Position numbers and translations under genes: made by a program
Shown here: positions 1-7,256 of the stretch, piece by piece
Layout: each line of letters opens with the position of its first letter
Numbering within the stretch: the stretch's first letter is position 1
The notes under the pieces: model-generated
The model's database searches: none
What the model was told of the DNA's origin: nothing
Seen by the model: only the letters and a program-made list of their open reading frames with translations
Assembly: GCA_021323555.1 (NCBI GenBank)
Contig: JAJONP010000061.1
Coordinates: 1 to 19,157 of the forward strand
Direction of reading: 5' to 3'
Length of the DNA stretch: 19,157 nucleotides
From: Gammaproteobacteria bacterium
GTDB taxonomy: Bacteria > Pseudomonadota > Gammaproteobacteria > DSM-16500

Positions 1-119
1 TAATCGGTATAGCCTTATTAGTTTTGAGTGGCATTTGGTGGATTATTCGTATGGCTAGAGGCTTAAGATCTCTACTATACAATGAAGCAATTATTAATCC
101 TACATCATGGATTTTTTAA
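1..119 (+). CDS. C-terminal fragment of a small integral membrane protein (partial)
   Basis: The gene enters from the left edge in frame 3 and stops at TAA 117-119, so about 38 C-terminal residues are visible. The visible part starts with a hydrophobic stretch (IGIALLVLSGIWWII), then a basic segment (RMARGLRSL), and ends NPTSWIF. The pattern of a last TM helix, a basic R-x-x-x-G-L turn and a terminal N-P-x-x-W-x-F resembles small uncharacterised four-helix membrane proteins of the DUF4870/COG3671 kind. That assignment comes from remembered family style and is tentative. The next gene is on the opposite strand and converges on it. Confidence 0.5.
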   Translation, partial: IGIALLVLSGIWWIIRMARGLRSLLYNEAIINPTSWIF

Positions 120-152
120 TCAAGATAACAATCTCATATTATAAAATAGAAA

Positions 153-491
153 TTATGAATAGGTCGAACCAGGAGTAACTTTTTGATTAACAATCACTCC
201 AAATTTTTTCACTTGTTCGGTAAACTCTTCAATTTTCATATTGACATTCAAGACACCGTCTTGTGTGGGAGAAAATCCATTTAAGTGAATCCTCCCTCCG
301 CTGAAATTGAATTCTTTTGTGTAAATCATGGAAAAAAGAATAACCTCAGTAGGGGTATGTATAATAGTATCTTGAGCGCCTGTTGGATTTTGTATAGTGA
401 AAGTGCCTTGCCAATCTTCACTGCCTGCAAATAAGATGTTGCTAAATAGAAATAACAAACAAAAAAGAATTAATTTTAGTGGAGATTTCAT
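153..491 (-). CDS. Small secreted protein of unknown function
   Basis: 112 residues. The first 22 form a typical Sec signal peptide: a lysine-containing start (MKSPLK), a hydrophobic core of about 14 residues (LILFCLLFLFSNIL) and an A-x-A-like end (FAG). The mature part of about 90 residues is beta-rich in appearance, with repeated glycine and hydroxyl residues and no cysteine. It is probably a small periplasmic or secreted protein. The ATG at 491 has an AGAGGT ribosome site at good spacing. I do not recognise the family. It lies 67 bp downstream of the rhodanese gene on the same strand, with a weak terminator between, so it may be separately expressed. Confidence 0.65.
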   Translation of the reverse strand: MKSPLKLILFCLLFLFSNILFAGSEDWQGTFTIQNPTGAQDTIIHTPTEVILFSMIYTKEFNFSGGRIHLNGFSPTQDGVLNVNMKIEEFTEQVKKFGVIVNQKVTPGSTYS

Positions 492-521
492 AATCTACCT
501 CTTTGAAATATTAGTTAATTT

Positions 522-544
522 AAAAAACCCAATGCTAGTAGCAT
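522..544 (-). terminator. Possible Rho-independent terminator after the rhodanese gene
   Basis: Read on the minus strand, a 5-bp stem with a 3-nt loop (ATGCT ACT AGCAT) lies 15 bp beyond the rhodanese stop. It is followed by TGGG and six T. The stem is short and not GC-rich, so the call is weak. Confidence 0.35.
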
Positions 545-558
545 AAGTATCTTCGTCA

Positions 559-879
559 TTAATACTTTGGCATATTGGGATCAATTTCATTTGCCCAGGC
601 TGTTATTCCGCCACGTAAATTGCGCACATCTTTAAATCCATATTGGATTAAAAATTCAGTCGCCCGCCGTGAACGGCCACCTGCATGGCAATGTACAATA
701 ATAGATTGATCGGGATTGAGTTCAGAAAGGCGCGAAGGCAGTTCTTTCCATGGAATGAGATGGCCTGCTAAATTACAAATTGCATATTCATCTGGGTTTC
801 GTACATCGAGAATAAAAATATCAGCACTCGCTTTTCGCAACGCTTCTAATTCTTGCACGCTTATTTCAGGAATAGTCAT
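559..879 (-). CDS. Single-domain rhodanese (sulfurtransferase-like) protein
   Basis: 106 residues, essentially one rhodanese domain of the GlpE/PspE size class, with no signal peptide, so cytoplasmic. The CH2A motif LDVRNPDEY (24-32) is present, and the active-site loop is C64-H-A-G-G-R-S70. The catalytic Cys64 that carries the persulfide is therefore intact, and the six-residue loop is the length expected for a sulfur rather than a phosphate substrate. The C-terminal part has the usual GF..V.NL.GGI.AW. Such proteins move sulfane sulfur from thiosulfate or other donors to acceptors; the partner cannot be told from context. The start ATG at 879 has a strong GGAGG site 6-7 nt upstream. It lies 95 bp downstream of phhB on the same strand. 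Confidence 0.9.
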   Translation of the reverse strand: MTIPEISVQELEALRKASADIFILDVRNPDEYAICNLAGHLIPWKELPSRLSELNPDQSIIVHCHAGGRSRRATEFLIQYGFKDVRNLRGGITAWANEIDPNMPKY

Positions 880-974
880 TGATTCCTCCGTTATGTGTGG
901 CCACCATTTTAAAATAAGATATTATTATTTGCACTTTAAATCTTATGCTTCCTCAAAAGAGGTTAATAGGTTTT

Positions 975-1316
975 TTAGGTATCTGAAGAACTCAACCTAT
1001 CCACTTTTGCCGCACAGATAAAATCATTTTCTGACAAACCACCTATTACATGTGTAGAATATTTAATAAAACAATAATTATAACCTATCTCCATATCAGG
1101 ATGATGGTTTTCTTGATGCGCTATCCATGCAATAGCATTGACGAAAGCCATGGTGTGATAAAAATTTTTAAAAGTAAAACGACGATTAAGTTCAGTCGCT
1201 TCACTGTTGAGTGTCCACTGAGAGAGCTGACTTAACCATTGGTTCATATCCTTTCGTTCGAGTGGTTTAATACCGCTTTCACACGGGAGGCAGCGCTTAT
1301 TTTTTAACTCAGTCAT
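975..1316 (-). CDS. phhB: Pterin-4a-carbinolamine dehydratase
   Basis: 113 residues from the chosen ATG at 1316, which has AAGGAG 7 nt upstream. An upstream in-frame ATG at 1349 lacks a ribosome site and would add eleven basic residues outside the family domain. The family signature E-x-H-H-P-D is at 69-74 and a second histidine lies in STHVIGGL (H89). Together these give the active-site His triad (H71, H72, H89). The enzyme dehydrates 4a-hydroxytetrahydropterin to quinonoid dihydropterin, recycling the cofactor of aromatic amino acid hydroxylases. No hydroxylase gene lies in this window, but a FolM-like pteridine reductase does (15394-16143), so two pterin enzymes occur within 15 kb. The AAA ATPase gene ends 121 bp upstream on the same strand. 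Confidence 0.95.
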   Translation of the reverse strand: MTELKNKRCLPCESGIKPLERKDMNQWLSQLSQWTLNSEATELNRRFTFKNFYHTMAFVNAIAWIAHQENHHPDMEIGYNYCFIKYSTHVIGGLSENDFICAAKVDRLSSSDT

Positions 1317-1437
1317 TTTGTTTCTCCTTTTCAGAATATATTTTAACAAAAGTGTTTCAACTTGAACTTATTTTTAATAGATTCAGGTAGCAAGTCAAGC
1401 TTAAAGAGCGTAAAAAGAAACATGCGACCAGAACAGC

Positions 1438-2844
1438 TTAATATTTAAAAAAATCTGTAGCTTCCACATAATGATGAAAATAATCCAGCTCGCGCAATGC
1501 TTTTTCAGGACCACACCGTGAAATTAAGGCCGTTTCAAGAGTATATCCTCTCGGCACTTCTATTAAAGCACATTTCTTTTTTACTTCATGCACAATAGTA
1601 ATAGGCACTTCATTTTCATAATATTTTATTTCACATAAAGTTATTACTTTATCATTACGCAAATAAATCAGATCAATTTGAAAACCCTTATCACCCCGTT
1701 GAAAATAAGGCCCCCATCGCAGAACATGATTTTCAAATCCCATGATTTTTGCTAAATACATCGCATTCTTAAGACAATAATTTTCAAAAGAAAAACCAAG
1801 CCATGCACTCCAAACAGGTTTCACTAATTGCTCAAAAAGATTTCTTGTATAATTAACTGAAATGAGCTTAATGTGCGGTTCTACGTACTTAAAGTAAAAT
1901 CTTAAATACTCATCAGTTAACTTATATTTTTTGATTTTGCTATTAGGTTTTTTATTATAAGGTATATAACTCGTCACAAATAACGCTTTTTCTAAATTCT
2001 CTAAATAAAATTTCACTCCCCCACCTGATGAAATTTTTAATTTTGATGCTATATCATCTAATGTTCTGGGTTGATCTTTCAAATACCGAACAATAGTTTC
2101 ATAAGTACGATATTCTTTAAATTGACTATAAAATATTTTACTGTAATCATTTAATAACATGCCGTTCTTGGTAAATAATAAGCTATTAATATTTTGATCA
2201 AAGGATTTCCGAGTATCAATTTCTTGAAGATATTTTGGAATTCCCCCTACAATTTGCAAATATTGCAATACCTCACCCTTACTCCTTTTCGCTCCAAAAA
2301 GCTGATAGGATTCGATTGGGTCAAGTGGCTGCAAACAAAGCTCCCAATGAATCCTGCCATAAAGAGCTTTCGATGAAATCACTCTCTTTGTCATATAAGA
2401 ACAAACTGAGCCACATAAAATAACCATCACATTTTGTTTGCTCCAGTGCTGGTCCCAATATTTTTTTAATAAGCTTACTAGCCTAGATTGGTTCGCAGCT
2501 AACCACTGAAATTCGTCTAAGAATAAGATGTATTTCTCTTTGCTTTGCGAAAAAAATTTAGTTAAATAATCCAGTATAGGTTCCCAAGAATCTAACTTAA
2601 CTCGTTTCAGAAGTTCGTCATTGACTTGTTTACTTAAATCAAATAAAAGCTGCGCTATCTGTGCTTTTGTTCTTCCTTGCTCTAATCCTTCAAAATAAAG
2701 ATGTTTTTTATCTTGCATAAAATAAGAGACTAAACAGCTTTTTCCTACTCTTCTTCTACCATATAGCACTGCCAATTTACTTTCTTTAGCTTTATACATC
2801 TGATTTAAACTATAAAGTTCTTGATCACGGCCAATAAACTTCAT
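1438..2844 (-). CDS. Archaeal-type AAA ATPase (ATPase_2) with C-terminal DUF234 nuclease-like domain
   Basis: 468 residues. The N-terminal P-loop ATPase domain has Walker A GRRRVGKS (29-36), Walker B LFLDEF (107-112), and an ILCGS sensor-like strand (142-146). A winged-helix region follows (about 245-320; TLDDIASKLKISSGG reads like an HTH helix pair). The C-terminal DUF234-type domain has E354 (FENYC), D391 (QIDLIYL) and E405-x-K407 (CEIKYY), an arrangement matching PD-(D/E)xK nuclease folds. The family (COG1672/PF01637 plus PF03008) is abundant in archaea and scattered in bacteria. Its biological role is largely unknown, and patchy distribution suggests horizontal spread. GAGG lies 8 nt before the ATG. 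The upstream region carries two large palindromic boxes overlapping its likely promoter. Confidence 0.9.
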   Translation of the reverse strand: MKFIGRDQELYSLNQMYKAKESKLAVLYGRRRVGKSCLVSYFMQDKKHLYFEGLEQGRTKAQIAQLLFDLSKQVNDELLKRVKLDSWEPILDYLTKFFSQSKEKYILFLDEFQWLAANQSRLVSLLKKYWDQHWSKQNVMVILCGSVCSYMTKRVISSKALYGRIHWELCLQPLDPIESYQLFGAKRSKGEVLQYLQIVGGIPKYLQEIDTRKSFDQNINSLLFTKNGMLLNDYSKIFYSQFKEYRTYETIVRYLKDQPRTLDDIASKLKISSGGGVKFYLENLEKALFVTSYIPYNKKPNSKIKKYKLTDEYLRFYFKYVEPHIKLISVNYTRNLFEQLVKPVWSAWLGFSFENYCLKNAMYLAKIMGFENHVLRWGPYFQRGDKGFQIDLIYLRNDKVITLCEIKYYENEVPITIVHEVKKKCALIEVPRGYTLETALISRCGPEKALRELDYFHHYVEATDFFKY

Positions 2845-2862
2845 TTGATGATCCTCTTGCTA

Positions 2863-2961
2863 TTATCCGCAAAGATAGTATAAAACACTCAAATAGCGGA
2901 TAAAGAGGTTTGAAACCCTTTTATCCGCAAACAAAGTATATCACATTTTGTTTGCGGATAA
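2863..2961. promoter_or_regulatory. Tandem pair of 41-bp palindromic boxes, likely operator/promoter of the AAA ATPase
   Basis: Two 41-bp units (2863-2903 and 2921-2961) each begin TTATCCGC and end GCGGATAA; they are identical at 31 of 41 positions. In the second unit the arms are a perfect 15-bp inverted repeat (2921-2935 with 2947-2961). The 17-bp linker holds another small palindrome (GGTTTGAAACC, 2907-2917). Each unit contains TATACT on the minus strand (2877-2882; 2935-2940). In the second unit it is preceded by TG-n, giving an extended -10. The first TATACT would start transcription about 25 nt before the ATPase ATG. No T-run follows the arms, so a terminator for rlmB is less likely than an operator array. 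The regulator is unknown. Confidence 0.6.
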
Positions 2962-2968
2962 CGGATTT

Positions 2969-3721
2969 TTATGCCTGCGCCTCTCCTCGCTGCCGCACTG
3001 CTTCAAATAAAAGAACCCCCGTGGCCACAGACACATTTAAACTAGAAACAGCGCCTTGCATGGGTATTCGCAATAATAAATCGCAATGTTCGCGTGTTAA
3101 GCGGCGCATGCCATCGCCTTCTGCGCCTAAAACCAATGCTAAAGGTACTTTCAAATCCGCTTGATAGACAGTTTGTTTAGCATCATCGGCTGCGCCAAAA
3201 ACCCATATCGCTTGTTCTTTTAAAAAACGTAAAGTGCGCGCTAAATTCGTGACTGGAATAAAAGGCACGGACTCTACTGCACCACTCGCTACTTTGCAAA
3301 CAGTTGGGGTTAAACCCACTGATTTATCTTTCGGTGCAATCACAGCTGTTACGCCTGCCGCATCTGCGCTACGTAAACACGCGCCTAGATTATGAGGATC
3401 TTGAATGCCATCTAAAATAAGCAGAAAAGCAGGTTGTGTGAGATTTTTTAATAATACGGGCAAATCCTGTTCTATATAACGTTTTGGTGGCTGGCAAAAA
3501 GCGACGATACCTTGATGAGTAGCGTTCTGTGTTAATTGATCAAGCGCGGTGCGTTTCATGAATTTTATTTGAATGCCGCTCTGTTCTGCAAGCGCAATTA
3601 TCATCTGAATTTTTTGATCCGAGCGCTCGCTTAATAGAGCCAAATAAATAATTTTTTCAGGTTGTCTTTTTAGTAAAGCTTCAACAGCATGAAACCCAAA
3701 AATAAAAATATCGTCTCTCAT
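2969..3721 (-). CDS. rlmB: 23S rRNA (guanosine-2'-O-)-methyltransferase RlmB (Gm2251)
   Basis: 250 residues, the usual length for this SPOUT methyltransferase. An N-terminal substrate-binding domain (1-75; FGFHAVEALL at 8-17) precedes the trefoil-knot catalytic domain. Motif 1 is DPHNLGACLRSADA (108-121) with the invariant Asn, motif 2 is LVLGAEGDGMRRL (197-209), and motif 3 contains IPMQGAVSSLNVSVA (219-233). It methylates the ribose of G2251 in the peptidyl-transferase P loop with S-adenosylmethionine. Its ATG overlaps the rnr stop by 4 nt (ATGA), so translation is coupled to rnr, an order common in gammaproteobacteria. No clear terminator follows; the next sequence is the palindromic array before the ATPase gene. 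Confidence 0.97.
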   Translation of the reverse strand: MRDDIFIFGFHAVEALLKRQPEKIIYLALLSERSDQKIQMIIALAEQSGIQIKFMKRTALDQLTQNATHQGIVAFCQPPKRYIEQDLPVLLKNLTQPAFLLILDGIQDPHNLGACLRSADAAGVTAVIAPKDKSVGLTPTVCKVASGAVESVPFIPVTNLARTLRFLKEQAIWVFGAADDAKQTVYQADLKVPLALVLGAEGDGMRRLTREHCDLLLRIPMQGAVSSLNVSVATGVLLFEAVRQRGEAQA

Positions 3722-6009
3722 AAAGAATTTTTCTTTGATTTTTGTTTTCGTTTTAAATTTAATTTAACTATTTTCTTAGAATTTTTTTTCTCTTTTTTCT
3801 TTTTAGCTCCGCCTTTTTTTGATGATCGTGTTTCCTCTAGCGCATCTGTCACGACAAAATCAATTTGTCTTTGATCCAGGTCAACACGCACTACTCTTAC
3901 ATGCACGGCATCCCCTAACCGATAGCGCTTTCCTGTACGTTCTCCCGATAAAGCATGTTTAACAGGATCAAATTGATAATAATCATTCCGTAACATGCTA
4001 ATATGTACTAATCCTTCCACATAAATTTCTTTGAGCTCAACGAATAATCCAAAGCCCGTCACACTGGTAATCATACCATCGTATTCTTCGCCCACTTTAT
4101 CCTGCATAAATTCGCATTTCAGCCAATCAACAGCTTCACGCGTTGCATCATCCGCACGACGTTCTGTCATTGAACAATGCTCACCGTATTTTTCAAACTT
4201 CGGGTCGATATCACCCTTCTGATGCTCACCACGTAAAATTTTTCGAATAGCGCGATGTACCAATAAATCAGGATAACGGCGAATAGGCGATGTAAAATGC
4301 GTATAGGTATCAAACGCCAAACCGAAATGGCCTTTATTTTCTGGGCTATATATCGCTTGGCTTAATGAACGCAATAAAACTGTTTGAATTAGCCTCGCAT
4401 CAGGACGAGATGCAATTTTTTTCAATAATTCAGCGTAATCACGTGGCTTAGGTTCTTCCCCTCCAGGCAAAGCAAGTCCTAACTCTCCTAAAAATTTACG
4501 CAAGTCAATTAGTTTAACTTGAGTAGGCCCTTCATGCACACGAAACAATCCCGGACATTTATGTTCCGATAAAAAACGCGCCGCACAAATGTTCGCACAT
4601 AACATACATTCTTCAATTAAACGATGTGCGTCATTACGTATTAATGCAACAATGCGTTCAATTTTACGATCACTTCCAAAAATAATTTTTGTTTCAGGTA
4701 AATCAAAGTCAATCGCACCACGTTTTAAGCGTGCTGTATGTAACACATGATACACCGCGAATAATTCGTGTAGGGGAGATAATAATTTTTTATATCGTTC
4801 TTGCAAAGCAACGTCTTTCTGCTTCACCATGGCATAGACTTGGTTATAAGTGAGCCGCGCATGTGAATAAATAACGCTTTCATGAAATTGATAATGCTTG
4901 ATTTTACCTGTGGCGGTAATCTCCATTTTACATACCAGTGTTAACCGATTCACCTCAGGTTTCAATGAACATAATTCATTGGATAATACTTCTGGCAACA
5001 TCGGAATGACTTCACCTGGAAAATAAACAGAATTACCTCGATTAAATGCCTCTACATCCAACGCTGTGTGAGGTTTCACATAATGGCTCACATCTGCAAT
5101 CGCCACATACAATACCCAACCCCCTTTAGGACGTGGTTCACAATAAACAGCATCATCAAAATCTTTGGCATCTTCACCATCAATTGTCACAAAAGGCAAC
5201 GAGCGCAAATCAAGACGATTTTTTAAATCACCCTTAGGTACAATAGGATTAAATTTTGCAGCTTGCTTTAATACGGCTTCTGGCCATTCATGGGGAAGCT
5301 CATGGTTACGAATAGCAACCGTAATCTCCATCCCGGGCCCCATGTGGTCCCCCAGAATTTCAATGATTTTGCCAACAGGTCTCATCGTTGCACTGGGTTG
5401 TTCTACAATCTGGATCACCACCATTTGGCCTTGTTTAGCATTAAGCTGAGCCTCCTGCGGAATTAAAATATCTTGTACAATGCGCTGATTAGAAGGTTGG
5501 ACAAATGAAGCCCCTGATTCTGAAACAAAACGTCCGACTAATTCATGCGTATGGCGAACCAATACCTCTACGATAATGCCTTCTCTCCGACCCCGGTGAT
5601 CAATATTGGCTGTACGCACTAATACTTCATCACCCGGAAACACTGTTCGCATTTGCCGCGGGCTTAAAAATAAATCCTCGCCACCTTCATTGGGTACAAC
5701 AAACCCAAAGCCATCTTTATGGCCAATGATATACCCTTTAATCAATTCCATTTTATTAATTAAGCCAAATGCGCCCCGCCGATTTTGTAATAATTGGCCA
5801 TCCCGTACCATGGCTAATAAACGGCGGCGCAACGCTTCTTTTTGATTAGAATCAACGAGATGTAATTCTTTGCTTAATTGATTATACGTAAGAGGGCTGT
5901 TACGTTCAGCGAGTATATCTAAAATAAACTCACGACTCGCGATAGGATGCTCATATTTTTGAGCTTCTCTATCTGCATATTGGTCCTTTCTTCCCACTTT
6001 TTTCTTCAT
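3718..6009 (-). CDS. rnr: Ribonuclease R (3'-5' exoribonuclease)
   Basis: About 763 residues from the ATG at 6009. Order: an N-terminal winged helix (about 20-85, containing PIASREFILDIL), two cold-shock domains (about 90-240), the RNB catalytic domain, an S1 domain (GMITSVTGFGLFVEL), and a lysine-rich tail. The RNB metal site is DGEDAKDFDD. Its aspartates 277, 283, 285 and 286 match E. coli D272, D278, D280 and D281. The enzyme degrades structured RNA and rRNA processively. The start is uncertain. ATG 6009 fits the family N-terminus (basic stretch then REAQKYEHP), but AGGA directly abuts it. An in-frame GTG at 6036 adds nine atypical residues and sits 16 nt from a strong AGGAG. The stop overlaps the rlmB start by 4 nt. 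Confidence 0.96.
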   Translation of the reverse strand: MKKKVGRKDQYADREAQKYEHPIASREFILDILAERNSPLTYNQLSKELHLVDSNQKEALRRRLLAMVRDGQLLQNRRGAFGLINKMELIKGYIIGHKDGFGFVVPNEGGEDLFLSPRQMRTVFPGDEVLVRTANIDHRGRREGIIVEVLVRHTHELVGRFVSESGASFVQPSNQRIVQDILIPQEAQLNAKQGQMVVIQIVEQPSATMRPVGKIIEILGDHMGPGMEITVAIRNHELPHEWPEAVLKQAAKFNPIVPKGDLKNRLDLRSLPFVTIDGEDAKDFDDAVYCEPRPKGGWVLYVAIADVSHYVKPHTALDVEAFNRGNSVYFPGEVIPMLPEVLSNELCSLKPEVNRLTLVCKMEITATGKIKHYQFHESVIYSHARLTYNQVYAMVKQKDVALQERYKKLLSPLHELFAVYHVLHTARLKRGAIDFDLPETKIIFGSDRKIERIVALIRNDAHRLIEECMLCANICAARFLSEHKCPGLFRVHEGPTQVKLIDLRKFLGELGLALPGGEEPKPRDYAELLKKIASRPDARLIQTVLLRSLSQAIYSPENKGHFGLAFDTYTHFTSPIRRYPDLLVHRAIRKILRGEHQKGDIDPKFEKYGEHCSMTERRADDATREAVDWLKCEFMQDKVGEEYDGMITSVTGFGLFVELKEIYVEGLVHISMLRNDYYQFDPVKHALSGERTGKRYRLGDAVHVRVVRVDLDQRQIDFVVTDALEETRSSKKGGAKKKKEKKNSKKIVKLNLKRKQKSKKNSL

Positions 6010-6124
6010 TCCTAAACCGCACAACGTAAAATTCACATATTTTCACTAAGATACTCCTGCCTGCTACTTTTTTCCATTGATTGTTTAGTTTAGTTGTTTT
6101 GGTCTAAAATTATGCAGAAAAAAG

Positions 6125-6153
6125 TTGCATTTCCATTAATTAATCTGTATTAT
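6125..6153 (+). promoter_or_regulatory. Sigma-70-like promoter of the first TM-hairpin gene
   Basis: TTGCAT (6125-6130) and TATTAT (6148-6153) are separated by exactly 17 bp. The predicted start is about 25 nt before the ATG at 6186, leaving room for the GAGGAA ribosome site. The region between this gene and rnr is divergent, so a promoter here is expected. Confidence 0.6.
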
Positions 6154-6185
6154 TCTTTTTCATAAAACTTCACGAGGAAAATGAC

Positions 6186-6893
6186 ATGGCAGCGCCTAGA
6201 ATACCCTATTATTCTTCTCTATCTCCCGAAATGAAAGCAGTATTACATTTCTCTCATATAAACCTCCTATATCAGAGAATATATACGCATGCAATGCCTG
6301 CGTATACTCGCATCCTGTTAGCACAGAAAGAAGAAAAAAGAGAAGGAGAAAAAGAAGGAAAAATAGATCCCAACTTCATCATCCTACAATTAAATGATAG
6401 TATATTTTCTTTAGCCGAGCGCATACGAAACGCCTGGCTCCCTAGCAAAAAATTTAACATTCTGCTAGCCAATTTGGCAAAAACTCTAGAAGGCGATGAT
6501 CAAGCACGGCAAGAAGCAATAACGAACATTAACGATTTACTTGCTGAAAAAGATCAAGAGTTAAAAAAGATGCGCCCTTACCTCAAACCTGTTCTGTGGA
6601 GCCTTTTAGCCCTGAGTTGTTTCGTGCTGACAGGTTTCTTATTCATGACACTGAATCCAGTAGCCATCTCAGCAGCTGTTTTTGCTTTGACAACAACATT
6701 GGCATTGGGGGCAGGTTTGCTGTGTGCAACACAAGCAATAGAAACATTAAATCACAATATGTATTTACGCAATGGGTATACTTCATTTTTTCAGGATGCA
6801 AAAGATGTACGCGAGAAGCTAAAAGATAAAGAATATACTCCACAAGCAATGGAAACTTTCCAAGGCTTGGTGACGCCTGCTGCTGCAGTATAA
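6186..6893 (+). CDS. Hypothetical membrane-hairpin protein, paralogue A
   Basis: 235 residues with no signal peptide. A soluble, mostly helical N-terminal region of about 130 residues includes a charged stretch (KEEKREGEKEGK, 48-59). Two hydrophobic segments (about 134-157 and 160-183) are separated by NP, giving a hairpin. A short tail contains NGYTSFFQDAKDVREKL. The gene 9868-10599 encodes a diverged homologue. Shared marks are the MA-x-PR-x-P start, IDP followed by L..I..LA..I.N (60-82 here, 69-91 there), an LL..L...L.G block with a following AI..I, the hairpin, and G-Y-x-S-F-F. I do not recognise the family. The architecture resembles host-membrane-targeted effectors of intracellular bacteria, which is inference only; no EE-rich C-terminal secretion block is seen. 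GAGGAA precedes the ATG by 7 nt. Confidence 0.8.
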   Translation: MAAPRIPYYSSLSPEMKAVLHFSHINLLYQRIYTHAMPAYTRILLAQKEEKREGEKEGKIDPNFIILQLNDSIFSLAERIRNAWLPSKKFNILLANLAKTLEGDDQARQEAITNINDLLAEKDQELKKMRPYLKPVLWSLLALSCFVLTGFLFMTLNPVAISAAVFALTTTLALGAGLLCATQAIETLNHNMYLRNGYTSFFQDAKDVREKLKDKEYTPQAMETFQGLVTPAAAV

Positions 6894-6901
6894 AAAATTA
6901 C

Positions 6902-6930
6902 AAGGCGTTCCTGTGTTTTGCGAGCGCCTT
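6902..6930 (+). terminator. Probable hairpin terminator of paralogue A
   Basis: A 9-bp stem with one T-G wobble (AAGGCGTTC with GAGCGCCTT) and an 11-nt loop begins 8 bp after the stop codon. The following CGTATTTATG is only modestly T-rich, so termination may be inefficient or Rho-assisted. Confidence 0.45.
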
Positions 6931-6949
6931 CGTATTTATGAGCGCTCAC

Positions 6950-7144
6950 GGGCTAAATACAGGGCAATCGCACTCAGCTTTTTATTTTTAGCTAGATAAG
7001 TAAGCAATTTTATATTATTAAAGACGCATTTGACTCCCGCACCGTCATTGCGAGGCGGGGATACATGCCTCTTCAAAAACATAAAACTGATTTTTTATTT
7101 AGCTGAAACCTAAAATTTCAGTGCGATTGCCCTGGGGCTAAATA
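6950..7144. mobile_element. 175-bp MITE with terminal inverted repeats and 10-bp target duplication
   Basis: A perfect 15-bp inverted repeat, CAGGGCAATCGCACT (6960-6974) and its complement (7120-7134), bounds a 175-bp segment. Allowing mismatches, the arms continue to about 40 bp (17 of the next 26 positions match). Immediately outside both ends lies the same 10-bp direct repeat, GGGCTAAATA (6950-6959 and 7135-7144), the expected footprint of transposition. The interior has no ORF; it contains CCCGC...GCGGG (7036-7059) around GTCATTGCGAGG. It is non-autonomous. A 10-bp duplication and CAGGG termini are compatible with an IS4-related transposase, but that is inference. It lies between convergent genes, 8 bp beyond the small cyd-operon gene. 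Confidence 0.75.
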
Positions 7145-7152
7145 TCTTCCTA

Positions 7153-7254
7153 TTAGGCAAGCCATTTAACAATTAACCGAATTATGCAATGCACCACCCC
7201 AAAACTCACGAGTGTTATGCTGTAAAGACTGACAAACCATAAAATTCTTTTCAT
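7153..7254 (-). CDS. Small cytochrome bd accessory subunit, CydX/DUF2474-like (33 aa)
   Basis: A 33-codon frame whose ATG (7252-7254) begins 2 nt after the cydB stop and ends at TAA 7153-7155. The peptide starts MKRILWFVSLYSITLVSFGVV and continues HCIIRLIVKWLA: one hydrophobic segment with basic residues at both ends. The W-F-V....G-V-V..I-I-R-L pattern resembles the DUF2474 proteins encoded after cioAB, functional counterparts of E. coli CydX, which stabilises the oxidase haems. Ribosome binding is weak (TTGGG), so translation is probably coupled to cydB. The family call rests on position, size and pattern, not on a search. A MITE lies 8 bp downstream. Confidence 0.6.
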   Translation of the reverse strand: MKRILWFVSLYSITLVSFGVVHCIIRLIVKWLA

Positions 7255-7256
7255 TT

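Noticed and set aside
1360..1375. Small palindrome TTCAACTTGAA upstream of phhB as a regulator site
   Set aside because: It is only 11 bp, matches no operator I know (not a TyrR-type box), and is expected by chance in AT-rich DNA.
2921..2961. Perfect 15-bp inverted repeat as the Rho-independent terminator of rlmB
   Set aside because: The arms are followed by AAGGG rather than a T-run on the rlmB strand. The same unit is repeated closer to the ATPase gene around a -10 box, which fits an operator array better.
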